Shown: positions 12,395-22,040 of the stretch, piece after piece
How positions within the stretch are numbered: position 1 is the stretch's first letter
Layout: each line of letters begins with the position of its first letter
Assembly (NCBI GenBank): GCA_021234155.1
Contig: JAJEKV010000134.1
Coordinates: 124,001 to 188,000 of the forward strand
Direction: 5' to 3'
Length of the DNA stretch: 64,000 nt
From: Isoetes taiwanensis
Taxonomy: Eukaryota > Streptophyta > Lycopodiopsida > Isoetales > Isoetaceae
The notes under the pieces: model-generated
The model's input: the letters and a program-made list of their open reading frames with translations, nothing else
Database searches by the model: none
Told to the model about the DNA's origin: nothing
Position numbers and translations under genes: made by a program

Positions 12395-13168
12395 AAGAAA
12401 ACAATGGCATAATGCACGGCTCTGGGGGAAAGAAAATAGCTCCTGTGAGTGCAGTCAGTATTTCGGAAAACAGTAGTATTATTTTGATCTTTGTGTTTCA
12501 TTTCTGAATTTACATTGCATATACAGATTTACAGAGATTCTATCACCAAATGTAATACTATTTCAAAAGGTAGATGATTTATGCAAAGTCCGAAAGTGCT
12601 TCCATGTAGCTTTGAGAAATCGTATCTGAGAAGGCAAATTGTATGTTAACAGGTCATCTTGAAGACTTGTGATCGGAGATCTATTTCAAATATAATGAGA
12701 AGGGGCGTAGAGAAGATGCAGAATGAAGATATGAAGATATGCGGGATCGATCTCTTTACAATATGAAGATCTTTGGATGGTTACATGTCATTCATAAACA
12801 AGATCTTGTTTTTTTTTTTTTATGTATTATGAATCTTTGAAGAAGCATGCAATGAGCCATGTTTTAAATGTATGCATAAAAAAAAAAGAGAAGAAGCCGG
12901 TAATGCTCTTATTTCTAAGAAACAGATCCTATTAAGTGATCTTTACATGTATTCTTGCTCTTGAATGGATATAAGCCTCGCTTTCGGGTTTGGAAGAATA
13001 TCAGTTTTATCTCGTTTGGTTTGAGTACTTGTTGTTATTAACCAATTAGGCTTGATCTTTTTATCTCATGTCTTGATTGATATCTATTAAGACTTCCGTG
13101 GAATGCAAAGCAAAAGGAAATAGCATTGAGGTTGTTGGTGTAGAGCTCCACTTACGTCAACATCTTTT

Positions 13169-13186
13169 TGGCACTCCAGGTGGGAC
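13169..13186 (+). other. LTR-A primer binding site
   Basis: TGGCACTCCAGGTGGGAC begins six bases after the 5' LTR, the usual place for a tRNA primer site, and starts with the TGG complementary to a tRNA CCA end. LTR-B has the near-identical TGGCACTCCTGGTGGGAC. I cannot name the tRNA with certainty. Confidence 0.7.
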
Positions 13187-13264
13187 GCTTACGTGGGGCT
13201 GCCTTATAAGGAATCCATGGAAAAGAAGGCGAATCGGAGGGGTCTGTACAAATGGCGATGATCA

Positions 13265-14262
13265 CCATCATAATTCTGGCAGAATGATAGATATAATTCC
13301 AACAGTGCAACCATACCACATTGAAGTCACTTTGCCTTCCCCTGCTCCGATCTTTGATGGAACCAAAAACCCTCAAGACTTTATTACCCAATTTGAGGAT
13401 TGGTTTGAACAATATGGGAAGAAGAGAGATGGTCCCCGAAAGCATTGTGAAGTTGTTTGGACAAAGGCATGAGAGGAGATGCTAAACAAGTGGTATAGCT
13501 ATCAAGTAAGCTATGGCAGTTGCCCTTGGGATATTCTTACTCAAAAATTTTTGGATAGATTTGGGGTCGCATCTTCTAAACGTACATTAATTCAGGGGTT
13601 ACATGCTATGGTAATACGCAGGGGAGAAAGCGTCTCTTCCTTTGTGGAGCGGTTTCATACATATTTAATGAATTGTCAACAAATGGAAGTGCAAACTCCC
13701 ACGGATTATGTGGTGGAATTTTTTGTGCTTGGTTTAAAGCCGTTGTACAAGGTCTACAAAAAATTATACAAGCTACAACTTGCAGGTCAGCTAGATTTGT
13801 TTCATAAAGCATCTTCTATTGCAATAGAAATATCTAAAACTATAGCATTGATGCCAGAAGAGGTTTATACTCCTCAATATGCGGTTCCTGAATGGGAAAA
13901 TGAGAGAGAGGGGGAAATTTATGTTGTACAGGGTGAGAAGAAAGAAAAGAAAGTTCGATTTAAAGAAGAGATCAAGAAGGAAGTAGCTAAAGCCACTGAT
14001 AGATTTGAAACAGCATGCAGACGTATCGGAGATATCAAAACGACTTTATCGAGGCTTTAAAATGCAAGCAACAAATGCCACAGTTAATACATGCACCGCT
14101 TGCCAAAGGTTAGGACATACTGAAGCTACATGTTGGGGAAGACCTTGCCCAAATTGTAACATAAGAGGTCATTATGGAAAGGAATGTCCAACTTGTGCAT
14201 TTTGCAAGGAGAAAGGACACACAGAAGAAAAGTGCAGAGAAAAACAAAGGTGCAAGCGCAAG
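13265..14262 (+). pseudogene. gag: LTR-A gag with three CCHC zinc knuckles
   Basis: The capsid-like part reads P-I-F-D-G-T-K-N-P-Q-D-F then, downstream, W-D-I-L-T-Q-K-F-L-D-R-F-G and G-E-S-V-S-S-F-V-E-R-F, which is the usual retrotransposon gag pattern. One TGA breaks it at 13470-13472. Near 14040 the frame shifts by one, and three knuckles follow at 14092-14236: C-T-A-C-x4-H-x4-C, C-P-N-C-x4-H-x4-C and C-A-F-C-x4-H-x4-C. A further frame change near 14250 leads into the pre-protease spacer. Gag would package the element RNA in cytoplasmic particles. The gene is defective as it stands. Confidence 0.88.
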
Positions 14263-14692
14263 TTCAAGCGCAAACATCAATCTAATAGAACAAAATATGG
14301 AGGTTGATCAGGAAGATGAAGTCTTGAACGTGGTTACCAGACAACAGAGCCGTAATCAGCAATGTGAAATGCCTAACCATGATACAGCAAAGAACCAACA
14401 GGTGCAGTCAAGAGATACAGTTGTACCACCAGCTAAGCATGCAAAATTTTTCCCTAAAAGTAGTTTGAGAATGGCTGATTCTGCTGCCAAGATCAATATA
14501 GACCATTTAAGGAACAACTTACCCATTACGCCCAAGAAAGTAGAAGAAACCGAAGGGCCACATGATTTGGAAAGATTATTGAAGGGCTCAAGTGTGCGTA
14601 TGGATTTGCTAACTCTGCTCAAAGTTGCCCCTTCGTATAAACAGAAACTGATGGATTTAATGGAGCAGAGTGCTTAAAGTTGTATAAACAGT

Positions 14693-15937
14693 ATGGAAAA
14701 TGTTGACGAAGAATGTTTAGTGAGTGCTATAATAGTGAATGAAGCTGCAGAAGACCCTGGTATTTTTCAATGTGGAGCTACAGTAAAAGGAAATCATTTG
14801 GAAAGAGTTTATGTAGACGGAGGCTCTGGTTCTAATGTCATGCCATACAATGTGATGATACGACTTGGATTAAAAGTAAACCAGTCTACCATGCAGATAC
14901 TTCGAACATTTTCTGGTCATAAGGTCCAGCCCATTGGAATTGTAATAGACGTAGCAGTGATAGTCGAGGAGATAATGGTGGTGGCAAATTTTGTGGTGGT
15001 ACCATCTTATGATGACCCAAGTAAGCCCGCAAGCTATGACTTGTTATTAGGCAGAAGATGGATGAAATCAGTTGATGCTAGACCAGTATGGAGTGAAGGC
15101 TATTGCAGTATTTCCAACGGAATGAGAGTGTCATATATCTTTAATAGAGAGGGGAAGACGAAAAACGACGACGAAAAGAATGGAGAAGTACTTCTCATAG
15201 AAATAGAGGACCTGATGTCATATGAAGGGATGGGCAAATTTACCGTAAATAAAGAGATAGCTCCAACGATGACATCTAATAACATTGATGATCACTTGCT
15301 AGTAAACCAGGTTGCAGCAGTAGAAAAGGAAGATGGCACCGAAAAACATGCACATTTATGGTTTGATGGCGGGATCTCTAGAAAGATGCAATTAGCTTGC
15401 ACGGGAGTTGTACTTAAAAATGAGAGAATGGAAGTGCTTGCAAAAAAAGGAAATATACTCCAAGATTGTACATCCAATGCAGCAGAGTATAGAGCCTTAT
15501 TGAGCGGCCTAACAATTGCACAAGAATGCGGCATTACACATCTTCATATCAAGGGCGATTCGCAACTTGTTTGCAATCAAGTCCTAGGAGATTACAAAGT
15601 TAGAAGTCAACATCTATTGCAGTTGTGGAATGAAGCCCATGCCAGATTAGCTCATTTTGCCTTTTGGGAAATATGTTATATCCCACGTGAACAAAATTCA
15701 GAAGCTGACACATTATGCAAGGCTGCCTTATTTGAATACCTTTGTGAGGGAGCTATCAAAGAAGAGGATATAGAGGAAGAACAATTGAAAGAGCTGCACC
15801 CGATTTTGATTGTGGATGTGGCAAGGGAAGAACAGACCTGCGATATCATCATCATGAAGAATGGCAAAGAAAGGAGACTGGTATTGGGAGGTTTGGCTAA
15901 TATACAAGAAAGGGACAAGCTTGCTCAGCTATTTTAA
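14693..15937 (+). CDS. LTR-A protease plus archaeal-type RNase H (pol N-terminal part)
   Basis: An open frame of 414 codons. Residues 40-130 form a retropepsin-like domain with the active-site string V-D-G-G-S-G-S-N-V (Asp42; the common DSG or DTG is DGG here). Residues 220-345 form an RNase H of the archaeal/RVT_3 type: W-F-D-G-G (Asp225), N-A-A-E-Y-R-A-L-L (Glu265), K-G-D-S-Q-L-V (Asp289) and N-S-E-A-D-T-L (Asp339), so all four metal-binding acids are present. Residues 370-414 match the usual pre-RT spacer (R-L-V-L-G-G-L...E-R-D-K-L). The same frame is open upstream from 14174 except for a TAA at 14675-14677, and continues past the TAA at 15935 into the RT entry region (S-E-V-F-A-Y-D-Y). 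The RNase H lies between protease and RT, unlike the order I know for plant dual-RNase-H elements. Confidence 0.9.
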   Translation: MENVDEECLVSAIIVNEAAEDPGIFQCGATVKGNHLERVYVDGGSGSNVMPYNVMIRLGLKVNQSTMQILRTFSGHKVQPIGIVIDVAVIVEEIMVVANFVVVPSYDDPSKPASYDLLLGRRWMKSVDARPVWSEGYCSISNGMRVSYIFNREGKTKNDDEKNGEVLLIEIEDLMSYEGMGKFTVNKEIAPTMTSNNIDDHLLVNQVAAVEKEDGTEKHAHLWFDGGISRKMQLACTGVVLKNERMEVLAKKGNILQDCTSNAAEYRALLSGLTIAQECGITHLHIKGDSQLVCNQVLGDYKVRSQHLLQLWNEAHARLAHFAFWEICYIPREQNSEADTLCKAALFEYLCEGAIKEEDIEEEQLKELHPILIVDVAREEQTCDIIIMKNGKERRLVLGGLANIQERDKLAQLF

Positions 15938-16843
15938 GAACATTCAGAGGTATTTGCATATGATTATTCTGAAATGAAAGGTATATCTAGAGAAATATGT
16001 GAATTTGAGATTAAATTAAAACCAGGGTTAGGCCGGTACAATAGAAACTGCGAAGAATAAATCCAGCTTTACTAATGCTGGTGCAAGAGGAAATTCAGAA
16101 AATGTTGCAAGCTGGACTAATCTATGAAATACAGAATCCATCTTGGGTGTCGTGTATAGTGCCAGTTCTCAAAAAAAATGGAAAATTGAGAATTTGCGTT
16201 GATTATCAAGAACTAAACAAAGCTACGCTTAAAGACTGCTACCCTTTACCATTTCAAGAAGAGATTTTGCATATGGTGGCAGGTAAGGATGTGTATTCGT
16301 TTATGGATGGCTTTTCTGGATTCAACCAAGTTTACATTAAAGAAGCTGACCAGTCCAAAACCTCATTTATAACGCCATGGGGCACGTACGCAATGAAAAG
16401 GATGCCATTCGGCCTTATGAATGCCCCTGCCACGTTTCAGAGAGCTATGAATAGAGTCTTTAAGGACATCCCATTGGATTTACTTAGGATTTTCTTGGAT
16501 GATTTATGCTTGGCGACTTCCAGAGAAGAGTATATTTTTCACCTTCAACAGATTTGTGAACTCTGTAAAAGGTTTGAGGTATGCCTAAACCCTTCCAAGT
16601 GTATTTTCTTCACTAACAAAGGAGTACTTTTGGGGCATGAAGTTTCGACCAAGGGCATACAGATTGCTGAGGATAAGCTAAAGATAATACGGTCCCTGTA
16701 ACCGCCAAGGACTTTGAAAGCAGTAAAAAGTCTTATTGGGATGGTGAGTTTCACAAGGATGCATATTCCAAACATGTCTCATATTCTAAGTCCCATTACC
16801 AAGTTGACTAGACAGGGGCATGTTCCAAAAGGACAAGGTAAAT
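15938..16843 (+). pseudogene. LTR-A reverse transcriptase
   Basis: The entry region E-H-S-E-V-F-A-Y-D-Y-S-E-M (frame 2) passes through a frameshift near 16060 into a 208-codon frame from 16075. It contains P-V-L-K-K-N-G-K-L-R-I-C-V-D-Y, F-M-D-G-F-S-G-F-N-Q (first catalytic Asp), M-P-F-G-L-M-N-A-P-A-T-F-Q and the catalytic box F-L-D-D. A TAA at 16699-16701 ends it, and the tether motif L-K-A-V-K-S-L-I-G-M-V follows. Family: Ty3/gypsy RT. The catalytic aspartates are intact, but the frameshift and stops prevent a continuous polyprotein. Confidence 0.92.
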
Positions 16844-16844
16844 T

Positions 16845-17250
16845 ATGAGCAGTGGACAGTTACTAGTATCACCCAAAGAGCAGCCTTATACAGCTTATAT
16901 TACCGTTACAGAATGGGCCATCGGAATTGCATTATGCCAATCAGAAGGAATAATTACGTATACTGGGAGACAATGGTCAATTATAGAGGAGAGATATCCT
17001 AAAATGGAAAAATATGCAGCAGCGCTTATACATCTTGTGGATAAATGTGGCCACTATTTTGTGAATTTGCATGTTACAGTTTATATGAAGCAAAATCCCA
17101 TGCCCTTGCTTTTTGGTAAATGCATACAAATGGGCGGTGAGGTTGCAGGAGTATCAGTTGGAAGTGAAACTATACGACGGAGCTCGGAATCCAAGTAAGT
17201 ATTTGCCGTATGCTTTTTTCTGTTTTGATTTGCATAAAGGAGATGCAGAT
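16845..17250 (+). pseudogene. LTR-A standard retroviral-type RNase H, catalytically degraded
   Basis: In the usual place after RT: A-Y-I-T-V-T-E-W-A-I-G-I-A-L, then Y-T-G-R-Q-W-S-I-I-E-E-R-Y-P-K-M-E-K-Y. The pattern matches gypsy RNase H, but the first Asp of the usual TDAS box is replaced (TVTE) and the usual TDH near the end reads VYMKQ. About 30 residues before it appear to be deleted. The loss fits the presence of an intact second RNase H upstream of RT. Reading continues with frame changes near 17110. Confidence 0.75.
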
Positions 17251-17282
17251 GGCATCCTCATACAACAAGTGAAAGCGAGCCA

Positions 17283-18583
17283 TTGGATAGTCATGGGGAT
17301 ATGACATTGTTAAACACAGCAGATGAATATAGTTTGTACATTGGTAAACAGAATTCATGGATGATGCCAATAAAGGCATATTTGGAAGATCAAACTCTGC
17401 CTGCAGGACTATCAGCAAAAGCCTTAAGGAGGTTCAAGACAAACTGCCTTTCATACATATTGGTCGGGGATATATTATGTCGCAAAACTATGGAAGGGAT
17501 ATTGCTTCGATGTTTGGACGAGGAAGAACAAATGATGGCTTTGGAAAACTGTCATAATGGCGTTTGTGGCGGGCATATGGCAGGAAGGGCTACTTGGAAA
17601 AAAATACTGCGAGCAGGGTACTTTTGGCCCACCCTTCATCAAGATTGCCAAGAGTATGTTAAACGATGCCATGAATGCCAGATATTTGGGATCGGGAAAT
17701 TCCATCCAGGAGAACTTGGGGCAGTGGACACATTTGGACCTTTTGAGATATGGGGGCTAGATTACGTAGGGCCAATCGATCCACCCTCCACAGCTCAACA
17801 TGAATACATTCTAGTCGCAACTGATCTGTTTACCAAATGGGCGGAAGCAATCCCACTAAGGAAAGCTACAACAGAAAATACTGTTGGATTTATATTTACT
17901 CACTTGTGTTGCAGATTTGGAATACCAAAGAAGATATTAATAGATCGTGGTACTCACTTCATTAATGCTGTGATACATGATTTAACGGACAAGATGAGAA
18001 TTAAGCATGTGAAAAGTTCATCATATTACCCAGAAGGTAATGGGCAGGCTGAATCAACCAATAAGGTGTTAGTCGGTATCCTAAAGAAGACCATAAATGC
18101 ATCTAAAAGGGATTGGCATGTGAAGCTGAACATGGCATTGTGGGCGTATAGAACTACTTGGAAACAGCTACAGGTTATTCCCCGTTCAGGTTAGTTTATG
18201 GGACGGAAGCATTATTGCCAATAGAAATCGAATTACCTTCCTTGAAATATGCTATAGAAATGGAAGTGATGGTAGAAGATCCTTTAAGAGCAAGACTTGA
18301 TCAGATAATGCAACTCGATGAAGATAGATGGTTAGGTGAGATGAACTTGCAAATCAAGAAAGCAAAGGACAAGGCATATTTTCAGAGAAAACAGAATCTG
18401 CAAGGGGAATTAGTACTGAAGTGGAACAGGGAGCAAAAAGTCAAGAAGTTTCAACCCCGTTGGGAAGGACCGTTTTTTGTGGCACACAAAGCAGGGCAGC
18501 ATTCATATTGGTTGCAGAGGAGTGATTTAAGCATGTTGCCAAATCCGGTGAATCTCAAATACCTCAAGAAATACTGGCCTTGA
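17283..18583 (+). pseudogene. LTR-A integrase
   Basis: A 303-codon frame holds the zinc-binding H-N-G-V-C-G-G-H...C-H-E-C module (His91, His98, Cys129, Cys132) and the catalytic core W-G-L-D-Y-V-G-P (Asp160), I-L-I-D-R-G-T-H-F (Asp221) and G-N-G-Q-A-E-S-T-N (Glu257), a D-x60-D-x35-E spacing. A frameshift near 18165 moves the reading to the frame from 18158 (Y-S-P-F-R-L-V-Y-G-T-E-A-L-L-P), which runs to the natural end at 18583 with the post-core W-E-G-P-F segment. No chromodomain is visible at the C-terminus. Confidence 0.93.
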
Positions 18584-19486
18584 ATCACAGAGCGCCACAG
18601 CTCGGCATTTGGGGCATATAGTAAGTTAGTTATTTTCGTCGTAGTAGAAACAATAGTCTTAAAGAGTCTTGTCTCAAGTCTTGATGTAGGGATATAGAAT
18701 TTTAGGACCAAGTTCCGGTAGTAGTTGCCACATTTTACGGATAGTTAGTCATCTAAAAACCTTATTGCTGTTAGAGACATAGCTATAGCTACAGTATAGT
18801 ATGATAGTGTGTCCTAGTAGATGGAATGTAACAAACCTTGAGGATGAGATTATTTTTTGACCAAACTAATGTTCGCGCTTGAGGGTAATTGCCATTTGCA
18901 GGATTTATATGTTACAGGTTGGCTGCACAAAGTTCCAAAAGTTCTAGGTTGGGAGAGCACCATTTTTTAGCGTCATAAAACTTGTGATCTGGTCTGTATA
19001 CCAGTGTGCCATCTGTTATCTGCATGTGTTGGTCTGCATACCAGCATATCTTTCATGTATATTTTGCCATTTGTCATCCATGTGTTCCAATCTGCGTACC
19101 AGCACTGTCGCTGTGTATATTCCGCCATCTGTCATCTACATATTCTGGTCTGCATACCAGCATATGTTTTATCCATGCCTTGCTACTGTACTTCTCCATA
19201 TATTCCATTTTCTACTCTATCCATCATGTTTTCATCATACTGGCATGTATACCAGTGTGCTGCATAGTATACGGTCTACACCTCCTATTCTGCAATAGCT
19301 TGTCCACATGTTCTGGCCCCCACGCTTGTGAGGCCCCAATACTTGCCCAAATTTGTGAGATGCAATCCACCTTCATTTTTGTTAGCCTTGCAATATATCA
19401 ACGGAGCTGACTCTCTATATGCCATAATTCCCAAAAAAACTCTAGCAGCGGATACATGTCTATTCTCAGAAATGCATGTCTGGTGG
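18584..19486 (+). other. LTR-A 3' non-coding tail with imperfect tandem repeats
   Basis: Non-coding. From about 18985 to 19270, imperfect units of about 60-65 bp carry the core GGTCTGCATACCAGCATA, with the block CCATCTGTCATC recurring between them. The overlapping short frames are repeat artefacts. Confidence 0.7.
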
Positions 19487-19524
19487 GGGCTGATGGGACC
19501 AGCCCTGTATTTTTTGGGGCATAA
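19487..19524 (+). promoter_or_regulatory. LTR-A pre-LTR hairpin and polypurine region
   Basis: A stem GGGCT/AGCCC (19487-19491 with 19501-19505) is followed 19 nt later by the 3' LTR. Between them lies TTTTTTGGGGCATAA, directly abutting the LTR. LTR-B has the same layout at 48167-48204 with stem GGGCC/GGCCC. The G-run probably serves in plus-strand priming. Confidence 0.65.
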
Positions 19525-21461
19525 TGTTGACCCACGAGGGGTCAACATAATATATTTGGAGTCCACATCCATCTCTCAGAGGAATTTATATTTCAAAGTC
19601 ATTCACCACAACTTGGCATCAAGTTCCCTCATTCTTGTCTTATGCAAGTAGTCCAGGAGTTACCCAAGGTGTCTAAGTACAGACCCCATCTATTAGAAAT
19701 TTCGTTACTTTCTCAAGTTCATAGTGCAAGCCTTCCACTCGTCTTCTCCAGGGTAAAACAGAGGCTTATCTGAAGTACAAGCAGCAAGAATTGATTTGGA
19801 GGATACCAACTAACTCTTAAAGATTTTCTTCAACAACACATCCATCCAGAAGATAACTCAAGAAGTCGACAAATATCTGGAGCTATTAAGTTCGTGAATT
19901 ATTTCTTAAGTTCGTGAATTACTTCTGAAGGAGAACAAGTATGGTTGTGAGGTCATTTTTGAGTCCGTGCTGATTAGGCAATCTACATATGTTCATGACC
20001 TTCTGTCTCTTCTTGTCTGCTTTATCTTCCGAAAAGAATTTATGCCTCATCCCTCAATTGACCCGTCTTCATCCCTCCATTGACCAGCAATAAATGAGTT
20101 CCTAAGGATATTGCCCTTGTATCCCCTTTTCTTGCAAGAAAGTCACGTTATTCTGCAAAAGGAAAATATCCATCACTCCTTACCCATACGAGTATCAACA
20201 TTGAGTCACAATGAAATGAACATGAAAAAGAAAAGAAGAGGAAGGAAACTTCCAGCCTGATAATGGAGTGTGCCCTTGACATATATTTTGGGGCAATAAT
20301 TAACACTGGAGGGACTGCGATTTTCACATCATGCAGATTCATTTTTCTTCTCTATATTCTCTTCAAGGCCCTTTAGTTGCACCATACCCATGTGATTGCC
20401 ATTTGCTATCCCCATCTGCCATATCGCCCTATGGGTTTTCTCATGTTTTTTATTTTCTTTTATCCCATTGTTACATATGTAGAAGGTCGAGTCAGCATGG
20501 GCCAAGAATGGTCTCAAACCATTGCCTTCAAACCCTAATGCCATGCCCGAAGCTGCGATGCTGAAAATGGAAAACATATCAGATCTATGCTATCTCGGTG
20601 GTTCACGGCGGTTCTGCAAGGAATTTCGGCAATGATGGAGGCACCGAACATAAGAATCAGCGAATTCCAAGCCTGGAAGTATAAGAGGAAGAAAACAATG
20701 GCATAATGCACGGCTGGGGAAAGAAAATAGCTCTGTGAGTGCAACAAGTATTTCGGGAAAAATGTAGTATTATTTTGATCTTTGTGTTTCATTTCTGAAT
20801 TTACATTGCATATACAGATTTCTGAGAGATTCTATCGGCCTGAACAGTGAGAATACTATTTCAAAAGGTAGATGATTTATGCAAAGTCCGAAAGTGCTTC
20901 CATGTAGCTTTGAGAAATCGTTATCTGAGAAAAGAAAGTGTATGTTAACAGGTCATCTTGAATGCTTGTGATCGGGAGATCCATTTCAAATATATGAGTA
21001 TGGGCGATTAGAAGATCACGGAATGAAGATATGAAGATATGCAGGAGGATCGATCTCTTTACAATATGAAGATCTTTGGATGGTTACATGTCATTCATAA
21101 ACAAGATGCTGTTTTTTTTTTTTATGTATTATGAATGCTGAAGAAGCATGCAGTGAGCCATGTTTTAAATGTATGCATAAAAAAAAAGAGAAGAAGCTGG
21201 TAATGCTCTTATTTCTAAGAAACAGATCCTATTAAGTGATCTTTACATGTATTCTTGCTCTTGAATGGATATAAGCCTCTGCTCTGGTTTGGAAGAATAT
21301 CAGTTTTATCTCGTTTGGTTTGAGTACTTGTTGTTATTAACCAATTAGGCTTGATCTTTTTATCTCATGTACTGATTGATATCTATTAAGACTTCCGTGG
21401 AATGCAAAGCAAAAGGAAATAGCATTGAGGTTGTTGGTGTAGAGCTCCACTTACGTCAACA
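19525..21461 (+). repeat. LTR-A 3' LTR (uninterrupted copy)
   Basis: 1,937 bp, starting TGTTGACCC and ending GTCAACA, and followed by the duplicated target ATTTG. It gives the uninterrupted reference for the split 5' LTR. Confidence 0.95.
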
Positions 21462-21466
21462 ATTTG

Positions 21467-22040
21467 CAATTTGTAGGCTTACTTCAACATAAGTCACCTA
21501 TTTTGTCCTCTTGTATTTATTCCAAGTTATACAATATCCTAGAAAGTGAACCGATGTAGAAATTTGAGTCATCTTTCCATAAATCAAGTGACAAATGATC
21601 ATAGGCATGATCACCATGCCCATGAGTCAAAGCTCCTGTCAAACTGCTCTTCAAACGATCACCTCTCCATACAAATTTTGCTAGATGATGACTTCTAGGC
21701 ACTAAATTCTTAATCTGATCCATCTTATCATGTATTATGCATAGATGATTTTCAGGAGACCGTTGTGACAATGCTCTCCAATGCCAGTACTGACTTCTGC
21801 AAGAACATTGCTCTAGCATATGAGGCCAACGTTGAATTGCAAGATTTCGTCTCTCTCGTGTATCTTTTGTTTTTTTCCAGCTTCTGCTTAATTACAACGC
21901 AGATGTTGCATTTAGAGAAGGCTGTATTTTTGCAATGCTAACATCTATAAATTCTCTTTTCCATATACTATAAAAAGAGTTCAAGACTACAGTTGTTCCT
22001 GTAAGCTCTTCAACCACTGCACCAACATCTTTATGTATAA
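21467..22040 (-). pseudogene. DUF7869-type transposase-like protein, central part
   Basis: The minus frame reads F-Y-S-I-W-K-R-E-F, then N-H-L-C-I-I-H-D-K-M-D-Q-I-K (the family's IIxDxMDQxK box), then T-H-G-H-G-D. Joining it across LTR-A by removing the element and one ATTTG copy restores the same frame into 1075-730 (C-K-W-M-Q-A-V-K-D). Two stops lie in the 25 codons before the junction and one more near 21,895, so the gene was already dead or has decayed since. The upstream edge is cut by the LINE starting near 22,041. Confidence 0.7.

Larger units (their letters stand above)
1081..13162 (+). repeat. LTR-A 5' LTR, split by LTR-D
   Basis: The two parts, 1081-2253 and 12395-13162, are collinear with the 3' LTR at 19525-21461 with only small indels and substitutions. 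The LTR starts with a 9-bp-stem hairpin (arm TGTTGACCC, loop ACGAG) and ends TTACGTCAACA. The interruption falls within GAGGAAGAAAACAATGG of the intact copy, with AAGA retained on both sides. Confidence 0.95.
1081..21461 (+). mobile_element. LTR-A: Ty3/gypsy retrotransposon with an extra RNase H before RT
   Basis: A full-length element bounded by TGTTGA...TCAACA termini and a perfect 5-bp target duplication ATTTG (1076-1080 and 21462-21466). The LTRs are about 1.94 kb once the nested LTR-D is removed from the 5' copy. The internal region of 6.36 kb (13163-19524) carries, in order, a primer binding site, gag with three CCHC zinc knuckles, protease, archaeal-type RNase H, reverse transcriptase, a degraded standard RNase H, integrase, a non-coding tail, a hairpin and the polypurine region. 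Several frameshifts and stops make it defective, yet most motifs are readable, which suggests moderate age. It interrupts the coding frame of a DUF7869-like gene on the opposite strand. Integrase after RT places it in Ty3/gypsy. Confidence 0.95.

Noticed and set aside
18984-19651. Cys/Tyr-rich frames up to 134 codons
   Set aside because: Periodic translation of the CTGCATACCAG repeat and the following LTR-A edge.
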